NCBI GenBank assembly: GCA_038087015.1
Contig: JASBNA010000013.1
Coordinates: 186,001-250,000, forward strand
Reading direction: 5' to 3'
Origin: Cerrena zonata
Lineage: Eukaryota; Basidiomycota; Agaricomycetes; Polyporales; Cerrenaceae
DNA: 64,000 bases
The first letter of the stretch is position 1. Each line of letters starts with the position of its first letter. Of this stretch, positions 40,355 to 49,592 are shown in pieces. Position numbers and translations under genes: made by a program. Under the pieces are notes generated by a model that was given only the letters and a program-made list of their open reading frames with translations, had not been told where the DNA came from and made no database searches.

Positions 40355-42226
40355 ATGAAGTTATCTAGTTGTATTTTCATTTCTTTCTTGATTAGTTTGG
40401 TTTCTGCCACTACTCATACTTGGTATTATGAAACCAGTTGGGTTGATGCTAATCCTGATGGATGTCAAGAACGTAAAGTGATTGGGTTCAATGGTACCTG
40501 GCCCTTACCTAACTTGAGAGTTAAAAAGGGTGATCGTGTTCAAGTTTACTTGACTAATGGGTTTGATGATCGTAATACTTCATTACATTTCCACGGTTTA
40601 TTTCAAAATGGTACTAATCAAATGGATGGTCCAGAAATGGTTACTCAATGTCCAATTCCTCCTGGGGAAACCATGTTGTATAATTTCACTGTTCCTGATC
40701 AAGCCGGTACTTATTGGTACCATTCTCATACCTCTGGTCAATACGGTGATGGTATGAGAGGGGCTTTTATTATTGAAGAAAAAAATCAGGATGATTTCCC
40801 TTATGAATACGATGAAGAAGTTGTTTTAACTGTTTCTGAATGGTATCACGATTTAACTGATGTTCTTAACCCTAAGTTTTTAAGTTTATATAATCCAACT
40901 GGTGCTGAACCAATTCCACAAAATTTGTTGTTTAACGAAACCAGAAATGCTACTTGGAAAGTTGAACCAAATAAAACTTATTTCCTTCGTATTATTAACG
41001 TTGGTAGATTTGTTTCTCAATATCTTTATATGGAAGATCACGAATTTGAAATTATTGAAGTTGATGGGGTTATGGTTGAAAAAAATACAACCGATTTACT
41101 TTATCTTACCGTGGCTCAACGTGTTGGTTGTTTAGTTAAAACTAAAAATAATACCGATAAAAACTATGCTTTCATGACTAAAATGGATGATGGTATGTTG
41201 GATGTTATTCCAAAAGATTTACAATTAAACTCCACCAATTACATCATGTACGATGAAGATAAAGATAAACCAGAGCAATACTACATCGATGATGTCGAAG
41301 ATTTCTTTGATGATTTCTACTTGAAACCTTTATCCAAAGAAGAATTATTTGATGAACCTGATAACGTTATCGAAGTTAGTGTTCAAATGGATAACTTGGG
41401 TAATGGTATCAATTACGCCTTCTTCAATAATCTTACTTATACTAAACCAAAGGTTCCTACTCTTGTCACCGCCATGTCAAGTGGTGATGACGCAAATGAT
41501 GCTTCTGTTTATGGTTCCAACGTTAACTCTTTTGTCTTACAAAAAGATGACATTGTCGAAATTCGTCTTAATAATCAAGATACCGGTAGACATCCTTTCC
41601 ACTTGCACGGTCATGTTTTCCAATTGATTGATCGTGGTGAAGGAATTCCTGAAGGTGAAGGTGATCCAGTTGCTTTTGATCCAAAAAATCATACCGACTT
41701 TCCTTCTCATCCTCTTATTAGAGATACCGTCTATGTTAATGCTCAATCCTACATTGTTATGAGATTTAAAGCTGATAACCCTGGTGTTTGGTTCTTCCAT
41801 TGTCACATTGAATGGCATTTGGATCAAGGTTTAGCCATTGTTTTGGTTGAAGCTCCTTTGGAAATGCAAAAAACTGAAAGTCAACACTTCACTGATGATT
41901 TCATTAGATCTTGTAAGAAAAATGGTATGAATGTTACTGGTAACGCTGCTGGTAATTCTAAAGACTATTTGGATTTAACCGGTGAAAATGTTCAACATGC
42001 TCCATTACCTGCTGGTTTCACTGCAAGAGGTATCGTTGCTCTTGTCTTCTCTTGTATCGCTGCTATCTTGGGTTTGGTTGCCATTACCATCTACGGTCTC
42101 CAAGATATTAAAGACGTCGAAAAAAGAGTCGCTAGAGATTTGGACGTTGATATCACCGATGATAACGACGTTGAAGAAATCCACGAATCTTCTTCTTCTG
42201 ATGCTATCGAAAGTAATCGTAAATAA
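40355..42226 (+). CDS. FET3: FET3-type multicopper ferroxidase
   Basis: 623 residues from ATG 40355 (the frame extends to a TTG at 40346). It is a plasma-membrane multicopper oxidase that oxidises Fe(II) for uptake with the permease Ftr1. Seen: signal peptide (about 1-18), copper motifs HFHGLFQNGTNQMDG, WYHSHTSGQYGDG, HPFHLHGH and HCHIEWHLDQGL, many N-x-S/T glycosylation sites, one C-terminal membrane helix (GIVALVFSCIAAILGLVAITIYGL, near residues 556-579) and a cytosolic tail. Length fits Fet3 (636). CTG yeasts have several paralogs (FET3, FET31, FET34, FET99), so the exact paralog is uncertain. I see no in-frame CTG codon, suggesting high expression. Confidence 0.88.
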   Translation: MKLSSCIFISFLISLVSATTHTWYYETSWVDANPDGCQERKVIGFNGTWPLPNLRVKKGDRVQVYLTNGFDDRNTSLHFHGLFQNGTNQMDGPEMVTQCPIPPGETMLYNFTVPDQAGTYWYHSHTSGQYGDGMRGAFIIEEKNQDDFPYEYDEEVVLTVSEWYHDLTDVLNPKFLSLYNPTGAEPIPQNLLFNETRNATWKVEPNKTYFLRIINVGRFVSQYLYMEDHEFEIIEVDGVMVEKNTTDLLYLTVAQRVGCLVKTKNNTDKNYAFMTKMDDGMLDVIPKDLQLNSTNYIMYDEDKDKPEQYYIDDVEDFFDDFYLKPLSKEELFDEPDNVIEVSVQMDNLGNGINYAFFNNLTYTKPKVPTLVTAMSSGDDANDASVYGSNVNSFVLQKDDIVEIRLNNQDTGRHPFHLHGHVFQLIDRGEGIPEGEGDPVAFDPKNHTDFPSHPLIRDTVYVNAQSYIVMRFKADNPGVWFFHCHIEWHLDQGLAIVLVEAPLEMQKTESQHFTDDFIRSCKKNGMNVTGNAAGNSKDYLDLTGENVQHAPLPAGFTARGIVALVFSCIAAILGLVAITIYGLQDIKDVEKRVARDLDVDITDDNDVEEIHESSSSDAIESNRK

Positions 42227-43222
42227 ATTCACTAGAGGTGATTATTTACTGATGTGATGATCATTGAATCAAATTTGGGTTGTTGCTTGTTGGAATTAAA
42301 CCATTTCTTAGAAGGTCATGAAGAATGTGTGTGTAAATTGAAGAAACCTTTTACAGTCATGGTGATATGTGGGAATTCCTACAACAACAACCTATGATTC
42401 ATTCATCGTGTTTCGATTATCATGAAAAAAAAAAAAAATTTGAAAAAAACAGTTGCAAAAAATTGAAAAAAAAACAAAAAAAAACTACTATTTCTGCTCC
42501 TCTACTTTTATTTCTTTATTAATGTTAATTACGAACGGCTCGGCTCTATAACGAATAACTATCATCCCCATCCTTTTTTTTACAGACCCCCAAAGACCCC
42601 CTTTAATTTTTTATATTTTTATTGACCCATTTTTTTTTGTTGACTCTAATTGTATCTAGTATATAGTTAATGAATTTTCTTACCCGTTATCTTACTTTTG
42701 TAATTGAGACCGTATTCTTACAAGGTCTTCAGTCAGTTATTGTTATTAATGTAACAAGTTTTCTGTAATATGTAACATTGATAAATCCTTGCAACAGTTC
42801 TCGTAAACTTTCCAACACTATCAGACTTTTCTTGACTTTGTGATGGCAGATTTCAGCATAAACTGACTATGTATCTATTGTCTAGTTTCTATTATTTTGA
42901 TGAAATGAATTCAATGTTAAAGCTTAATTACATTCCACAAAAAAATCAGTTCTTTTCTTAGGAACTTAAAAGCACCTCCATGGTTCCCATGGAATGTGAT
43001 CCCAGCAGACCCAGGCACCGAGGCTCTTTATACGCGAGCCAATCTGATCATAACTGGCCTTAGTAATAAGTTAAGGCTAGTAGAACCGGGAATTGTAATT
43101 TTCCAAGTATTTCTGAGAGGTTCGGGCCTTTTTTGGATGTTGATGCGCACAACTTTTCATTTTATCAACGAATGCTCAACACTATTAGACTCTAATGATG
43201 GTATAGAGTTGTTGGCACAACA
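42227..43222. other. 1-kb intergenic region between FET3-like gene and APM3
   Basis: A-rich runs occur near 42424-42485. A perfect inverted repeat TCCATGG-TTC-CCATGGA is at 42977-42993. It begins a locally more GC-rich stretch to about 43140 that ends near a CCTTTTTTGG. The frame at 42996-43280 is not a convincing protein. I recognise no known RNA. Confidence 0.5.
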
Positions 43223-44740
43223 ATGTTTGAAGCAGTTTATATATCAGATAATCAGAATAATCTTATATTTGAGTATCTAATTTCCCTCCAATCGCCTCAT
43301 TTTAAATCTTTGATCAACATTATCAAGTCAAAACAAGATGATAATAAGGATACCTTGAATAATTCACCATTGATTCAAATCAATTCTGAATTCTATGTGT
43401 GCTGCCATAACGCGTCCAATATAATCATCTACTTATTATGTTCCAAAAGTGATGAAAACCAATCGAATCCCATCTTACCGTTTGTTTTCGTGAACCGGTT
43501 AATTGAAGTGATGGAAGATTACTTTGGTATCCCTTTAGCGATCACCAAGATTGATGCTAATAATGACACTTTGACATTGCTAATAAATAACATGATCGAT
43601 GACGGTATACCGAATATTACAGACTTCAATAAATTGCGGGACTTAATTCCTTTCAAAAGTTTGTTATCTAGATTTTTAAGTTCTAGTAATGAATTGACCA
43701 AATCAATTACCCCAACAAAGAACTCGGTGCCAACTTTTGCCTCGTCTTCCAATGATATAGATTCCATTCCTTGGAGAAGAGACAATGTCAAGTATACTAA
43801 TAACGAAATGTATGTGGATGTTGTCGAAACCATTAATGTTATCTTGAAACCTCATCATACCAATAATTTCAAAAATGATAAAAAATTTGATTCTGCATTC
43901 TATTCAACCAGCTCTTTTTCAAGTCAAACCAAGTTGGTTCCAATAATGGGGAGTATCAACGGTGAAATAAATTTTTTGTCTCATTTAACTGGTGTTCCAT
44001 ATTTGCAAATGTTATTGAATGTAAGGGGTTTAAATCTTGAATTACCTCAATTTCATCCATGTATCAAGATAGATAAATGGATGGACCAAGAAGGCAATCT
44101 ATCGTTTATCCCTCCCGACGGTAATTCGACTTTGATGACATACCAAGTAGATTTGGAAAATTTCAATAAGAAAGTCCAACAAGAAATGTTGGGTTTATTA
44201 GATATTGATTATCAAGTTGAGTTGGGTCCATTGAAAAATGAATTTGAAATAAAAATCCTGCTCAAGAATCATAAATCGGTATCAAAATTGGAAAATCTAA
44301 TAATTGAAGTAAATAGCTCATCTTTAATCAATGATATGACTTCTGATTCTAATATCTTGAATGTCAAATCGAATAGATTGACTCACGGTGATTTCCAATA
44401 TAAAGGTAACGGTAAGGCCGAGTGGAATTTACGTAACTTGGCTAATGGTATCCAGCCAATTTTGAGAGGGTCGATAATCACCAACTCGTCTGATGATTTC
44501 AACTCTTCGTCGGCCTCTTCATTAAATGAAAATTTAATTGAAATTGAAAATTCAAACCTGGTCAAACCAATAAAACCCAACTACATCAAGATCAGTTATT
44601 CAAACAAAGGCTGCGTTCCAAGTGGGTTGAAAGTCGATAGCTTGAAAATACTAAGTGCTAAAGGATTAGGTGAAACCGTAAAACCTTATAAAGGTGTTAA
44701 GTATATCACTAGAACCGGAGACTACATAATTAGATCATGA
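43223..44740 (+). CDS. APM3: AP-3 adaptor complex mu subunit
   Basis: 505 residues from ATG 43223. The N-terminal longin-like domain begins MFEAVYISDNQNNLIFEYLISLQSPHFKSL, as in AP-3 mu. A polar linker follows, then a mu-homology domain from about 185, starting WRRDNVKYTNNEMYVDVVETINVIL, and ending SYSNKGCVPSGLKVDSLKILS...YKGVKYITRTGDYIIRS. The near-terminal GVKYITRTGDYIIR is the mu C-terminal signature. Length is close to Apm3 of S. cerevisiae (483), and divergence from the clathrin-type Apm1/Apm2/Apm4 start supports AP-3. It sorts cargo from Golgi to vacuole. Confidence 0.88.
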   Translation: MFEAVYISDNQNNLIFEYLISLQSPHFKSLINIIKSKQDDNKDTLNNSPLIQINSEFYVCCHNASNIIIYLLCSKSDENQSNPILPFVFVNRLIEVMEDYFGIPLAITKIDANNDTLTLLINNMIDDGIPNITDFNKLRDLIPFKSLLSRFLSSSNELTKSITPTKNSVPTFASSSNDIDSIPWRRDNVKYTNNEMYVDVVETINVILKPHHTNNFKNDKKFDSAFYSTSSFSSQTKLVPIMGSINGEINFLSHLTGVPYLQMLLNVRGLNLELPQFHPCIKIDKWMDQEGNLSFIPPDGNSTLMTYQVDLENFNKKVQQEMLGLLDIDYQVELGPLKNEFEIKILLKNHKSVSKLENLIIEVNSSSLINDMTSDSNILNVKSNRLTHGDFQYKGNGKAEWNLRNLANGIQPILRGSIITNSSDDFNSSSASSLNENLIEIENSNLVKPIKPNYIKISYSNKGCVPSGLKVDSLKILSAKGLGETVKPYKGVKYITRTGDYIIRS

Positions 44741-45026
44741 ATAATTGTTTATAGATTACAAAATATACTTTATTGCATTCGAAGCACAGTTCAATAATTG
44801 ATCGTGAATTTAATATGGACAAAAAATTAATTAGTAGTAAAAGCGTAAACAAAGAAAAGAATTAAAAAAAAAAACATTCAGGAATTAGATGATGATGATG
44901 ATGGTTGCAATAAATTTCGTGTTACCTCATCTTGAGTTACATCACTGTTTCGTCCTAAGTTTCAATTGATGTTAATAAACTGATTCGAATAATCATAGAA
45001 AAGAAATTTATACAAACTTTAGAAGT

Positions 45027-45354
45027 TTAATCAGATTTCTTACTTTTTTTCAATTTTTCCTTTTGGGCATTTTTAATTAAGACATTACCGATAAATGAAC
45101 CAACACCTAAACCTGCTAATAATAAAAGTAAAAATGGTAACTTGATAGCATAATCTCTTGGTAAAAAGAAGTATTGTAAGAAATTGTTTTCATCAACAAA
45201 TGGTAAAACAAATACCCAAATAGTGTAATATGAGAAGACTGCTGTAGCAATTGCAAGCATTACGAGACCAACTAATTTATCACAAACCTAATTTTACGGT
45301 CAGTATACTAAAACTTTAAATTATGCTCCTTATAAAGCTTCTAATACATACCAT
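45027..45354 (-). CDS. DPM2: Dolichol-phosphate mannosyltransferase subunit 2, with start-codon intron
   Basis: Spliced protein of 87 residues: exon 1 is only ATG (45354-45352), the intron is 45351-45288, and exon 2 is 45287-45027. The intron is 64 nt, starts GTATGT, has a branch site TACTGAC (45305-45299) and ends TTAG. The joined protein reads M-VCDKLVGLVMLAIATAVFSYY, then WVFVLPFVDENNFLQYFFLPRDYAIKLP, a second membrane helix and a lysine-rich tail. This matches animal DPM2 (QVVGLGLV...YYTAWVILLPFID...YFLPRAYAVAIP pattern). DPM2 stabilises the Dpm1 catalytic subunit in the ER membrane. S. cerevisiae lacks the subunit. Without splicing the frame would start at an internal Met and lose the VGL motif. 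Confidence 0.88.
45288..45351 (-). other. Intron of DPM2
   Basis: 64-nt intron: 5' site GTATGT directly after the ATG, branch site TACTGAC 10 nt before the 3' end, 3' site TTAG. Splicing restores the conserved N-terminus. Confidence 0.85.
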
Positions 45355-45508
45355 TGTATATCACTTTTATGTTGCACGGTAGAAGCTTATGAGATTTGAA
45401 AAAAGAGAAAACTTAACTAAAGGTTCCAATAAATCGTTAAAGAAGTAGTTTTTTTCTGTACGTGTCGCTTTTTGGTGATGTTTTTTGTTTATGCTTTTTT
45501 AGCGCTGG

Positions 45509-45516
45509 TCACGTGA
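45509..45516. promoter_or_regulatory. TCACGTGA E-box between DPM2 and SRO7
   Basis: Lies 110 bp upstream of SRO7 and 155 bp upstream of DPM2, overlapping a second palindrome GTGATCAC. It could serve both divergent genes. Confidence 0.5.
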
Positions 45517-45625
45517 TCACGATTTTGATTTCAAAAAAAAAAAAAACTACTCCTGGAGTAAGGCTATACGATGGATTAGTACTTTTTTATAGTATAAAGT
45601 TCAAGATAACGAAGCTTGCTGGGTA

Positions 45626-48600
45626 ATGTTGAACAAATTGAAGCTGAGAAAGGCACCGCTTTCACTTAGTTCCGTGTCGAACGTGATCAAAACCGCTGGG
45701 GTCTCTGATCTCTCACCGGCCGATATCAATCCAAAGCATATAGAGGTTACAACTACAAGCCAATTGGGGTTGCCAAAGAACTCGGTAGTTGCAGTTGCAT
45801 ACGATCCAGTGCAGTCACTTTTGGCGGTGGCAACTACCGATAACCAAGTGAGAGTGTACGGTCAGCATATGGTCGAAGTTGTGTTTGAGTTCAAATCAGC
45901 TACCCCGATTTCTGAGTTGAAATTTATCAAAGGGGTATATTTGGTTTGCATCCAGCCAATTTCCGGGAACATAATTGTCTTGTCATTGCACTCGAAGGAA
46001 ATATTGACTACGTACTCACCACCAGGCAAGATCCACTCGGTTGAATCCGACCCATCTCTTGATTTCTTGATCATAGGTTTGACCAATGGTCAATTGGTGT
46101 TTTACGATGTCGATCGGATGAATCTCACTCCTTTTAGAGTTGATAACTTACAGAAGGCGTTGCTACCAAAACACAAATTATCGCCTGTTCTAGGCATTGA
46201 ATGGAATCCAAGAGATATCGGTACCATTTTAATCACTTATTCCCATTCGGCCATCTTGTACTCTCTTACTTCAGGATCCATCAAATCTGCTTTTATATAC
46301 AGATTGAATAAAGGTGACAAAGGTTACGATTATTCCAGTTACATTGCCAATGGCGGTAAAAAGAAGATTTTCGGATCGTCCAAAGAGGTTATTCCTGAGG
46401 TAATTGAAGCACATTTTCACCCAAATGGATTGCATGTACTCACAGTCCACAAAGATAACACTTTAGCTTTTTGGGATGCAAACGATGAGACTTTGTTAGA
46501 AGCAAGAACCACTATCGAAACCGGATTACATAGACCGGATCCAATGCCTTTGGAACCTCCAACAGGAGGATTCGCATCAATATCTAACGTTAGATGGATT
46601 GCTGGTCAAGATCCTGAAATGACTCAATTAGTCATCAGTGGTGGTGATTGTACCCAAGGGTAACATTTTGAATGTTCTTGATTTCGGCTACACCTTGAAA
46701 TACAGTATGACTTCTCATGAAAAACAAGGTGAGTTCTACGCTAATCCTCAAGGCCAAAGAATTATTCCAGGTGACATTCTACGAACCTGATGACAATAAC
46801 CACGGTGAGTTTATTGAAAAAATTATTCCAGTCTGTGGTGAAGCACAACCTTACTTCAATGGTAATCATAATCCAGAGTACTTAATACTCTTAAGTAATG
46901 TTGGTGCTTTATATATAATAGAGTATTCTTCATTCGGAGTCGCTCAAACTGGTGGTACTGACTTGGGACGTTTAATTTTACCTCCTTCTCTTTCATTTGT
47001 TCACCCACCTGTAATTTACTCTTCTGTGCAATTGGTAAAGAGACAGGATTGGTACGGGATTGTCTCAGCTAGAACCGGTGCTAGTTCAAAGTTTAAGTTG
47101 TTACTTATCGGTGGTGCAGCTGCAAATCATAAATCAGCCCCTCGTCCAATGGGTTTCAATGATAATATGAGAAGCATTTTGATTACCGGTCATGAAAACG
47201 GTCAAATTAGAATGTTAGACATATCTAGAGGGGAGCACCAAGAACCTGAAAGTATCTTGCAAATAAGCATGAAGGAAACATTGTATGACAATGGTGATCC
47301 GAAAAGTTTGAAAATAGTTGGAGTCTCTTGTGGGTTTGAAAACAGGGAAATGCTTGTTGGTTTAGCCAATGGTACTGTTGTAATCTCTAAATTTGGGAAA
47401 GTTCCAACATCTAACCAAGCCTCTGCTAGTGGACAGGATTATCATGGGTGTCCAACTCAGCATCAAAACGGAGATGCTAAAATCATTAACATTAAGGATA
47501 GGATTCTGGGAAGCTTTGCATCATCTTCAACATTCTTACCTTTATATCTACTTCAATTAGGAAGTCAGGATGAGATATCATGTTTGAAAATGAGTAATAT
47601 CGGATTTGCTGCCATTGCTTATAAATCAGGTAAATTGGTTGTTTGTGATGTTTCAAGAGGGCCCGCAGTTATATTCAATGAAGAATCGGTTGCAAAATTT
47701 GTACCAGCTGCTCAAGGTGAGGGTACAATCCATATCACAACTATGGAATTTTCAATTATGGAATATTCTCAAGATGGCTATTCCTCAATCATTTTGATGG
47801 CCGGGACCAACGGTGGTGGTAATTTATTATTATTCAAGATTATGCCACAGGGTAACGGTGGATTTGGAGTTGAGTTTACTGATAAGACTGTAAATCTTAA
47901 TTACAGAATGTTAGGAAACGAAGACCCAATGACCTCCAAATTGGATCAAATTATTCCTATAAATGCAACTACAGGAGAATCAGCAATTGCTTCTCTCGAG
48001 AACTTTCAAAGGTTGGCAACAGGACTTGTAATTCCAGGGTTCATTATCACTGGCTCAAACCGTGATTTAAGAGTATTGAAATTACCAAGAACCAAACTTT
48101 CTCACAAGGTTATCGATGACAAGTGTTTAAGATGCGGTATTATTAGAGTACGTGATAAAGGTATTGTGTTGGCTTCATTAGTTAAAACAGGTTTTATTAA
48201 ATTTTCTTCCTTGCCTTCTTTAAGTGATATAACTGATATCAAATTACCTAAAGAAGTTTATAGAAAAGTTCAAGAAGCTTTAGAGTCAGGAATTGCTTCA
48301 AAATCTGATATATTGCCCAACGGGGAAGTCTTTGTTAGACTCAGTGAAACTGAATTGGTTAACTTATGTTCATCCCATGATGATAGTAAACTTCGGAAAT
48401 TACATAAAGAAGACAAGAGTACTGACTTATTATTCAATGAAAATGCAATTATCCCACCCCGTCCTTCGGTTAGTGCTATGCAATGGGCCAAAGGTTTCAG
48501 CAAATTCACCAGTGTTGAAGATTTAGCATTCTTAATTGCTGGACCAAATAGGAAACCGGCCAAGCATCCGGAAAGCAGATTGGCTCACAACATCAGCCCC

Positions 48601-48888
48601 GAGGCTAATCCCCAACAAGGGTATGGATTTGGGGGTGGAGGGCCACCCAAACCAGATCCAAAAGATCGTGGGTACGCAGAGCCAGTTAGAAGGGGCACTG
48701 GAAGTTCCAATCCGTATGCAATCCCAACAGCCGGTAGCTTCATGAGAACCGTTCAGGACGGGCTCGACTCGGTCGAAGAGTCCGTCAACGGGTATGCCAG
48801 CAATATGAGTGAAGCTATGAGTGAGGGAATCGATAATCAAAAGAAATCGATGTATGGAGCAGCTTTCAAAAGTAAATTCGGTTTCTGA
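45626..48888 (+). CDS. SRO7: Lgl/tomosyn-family exocytosis protein, two frameshifts
   Basis: About 1,086 codons from ATG 45626, similar to Sro7/Sro77 (1,033/1,010). It is the yeast homolog of Lethal giant larvae: two WD-repeat beta-propellers that bind the t-SNARE Sec9 and Sec4 in polarised exocytosis. Seen: VVAVAYDPVQSLLAVATTDNQVRVYGQ (about 55-80), HFHPNGLHVLTVHKDNTLAFWDANDETLLEAR near 270-300, GFASISNVRWIAGQDPEMTQLVISGGD, and the C-terminal SNARE-like tail MSEGIDNQKKSMYGAAFKSKFGF. The frame breaks at about 46657-46661 and again at 46769-46772, each one extra G. The 110 nt between read NILNVLDFGYTLKYSMTSHEKQGEFYANPQGQRIIP in the third frame, plainly protein. I read one gene. Confidence 0.88.
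46657..46661 (+). other. Frameshift in SRO7, one extra G
   Basis: CAAGGGTAAC would read through as CAA GGT AAC (Gln-Gly-Asn) with one G fewer, joining VISGGD to NILNVLDFGY. Confidence 0.75.
46769..46772 (+). other. Frameshift in SRO7, one extra G
   Basis: ATTCCAGGTGACATT with one G removed reads Pro-Val-Thr and joins QGQRIIP to VTFYEPDDNNHGEF. Confidence 0.75.
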
Positions 48889-49402
48889 TCTTGCAAAACT
48901 TTTTTTTTTTACTTCAATGTATATATTTCAAAATCCTTCCTGATATCTGCCATGTACTATAGCACTTGTTTCTATTCACAAGTATTTCATGTTCCTCCCT
49001 ACTTAAACCAGCATTTGCTTTGACTGCAAATTCAACCTAACCCCAGTAGGCTCAGCCTACAGTCTGAAGGAATTATTTTGTACACCAGTTTCTAAAATGC
49101 AATGCCCGTGATATTCATGCTTGTCTAGCGTATTTATAATTGCAGCCCGTAGGTCTAAGTATATATTTCCAATTGAATCAATCTGGAGAAGCATATACTT
49201 GATTGCAGCACCGCTTGTATTAAGCCAAAACAGAGCCTGAAAAATATGACTAACCGGCTTTGAACCAACGCACACACCATCAATGACTCTTCCTTGATCA
49301 AAATGGATTGTTGGTCCCAAAGCAGCTCTGAATCTGTGTTGGTAAATTTTTCAGTTGATGCAGAGTTACTTTTTGATAGCGAAGAGAATCCGGGTAACTG
49401 CA

Positions 49403-49411
49403 ATGACTCAT
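49403..49411. promoter_or_regulatory. Palindromic Gcn4 binding site upstream of ARG1
   Basis: ATGACTCAT, the optimal Gcn4 sequence, 182 bp upstream of the ARG1 start. A weaker TGACTC lies at 49284-49289. It fits general amino-acid control of arginine synthesis. Confidence 0.75.
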
Positions 49412-49488
49412 TCTCAATTAGGATATTTGAAGTTTGGCGCGGTGGACAATCAGTAAAAATGCTGCTATATGATTCCGGGCACACAAAT

Positions 49489-49496
49489 TATAAAAG
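49489..49496 (+). promoter_or_regulatory. TATA box of ARG1
   Basis: TATAAAAG, 97 bp upstream of the ATG and 78 bp downstream of the Gcn4 site, a normal yeast spacing. Confidence 0.65.
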
Positions 49497-49592
49497 GACC
49501 TAATTTCTCCTTGAAAAATTTTTCATTTAGGTTTTTCTTCTTTCATTAATATTCTAATTATATATTTTTACATTAATATAATATCATAAATA

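Larger units (their letters stand above)
48889..49592. other. ARG1 promoter region
   Basis: 704 bp between the SRO7 stop and the ARG1 ATG. It includes a TGACTC half-match (49284-49289), a palindromic Gcn4 site (49403-49411) and a TATA box (49489-49496). Small ORFs on both strands look fortuitous. Confidence 0.65.

Noticed and set aside
42996..43280. 94-codon ORF overlapping the APM3 start
   Set aside because: Overlaps the well-supported APM3 start in another frame and has no family features.
46661..46772. Possible intron in SRO7
   Set aside because: The segment starts with GTAAC and there are AG dinucleotides downstream, but it encodes conserved protein and the two frame changes are each one base, so splicing it out would delete homologous sequence.
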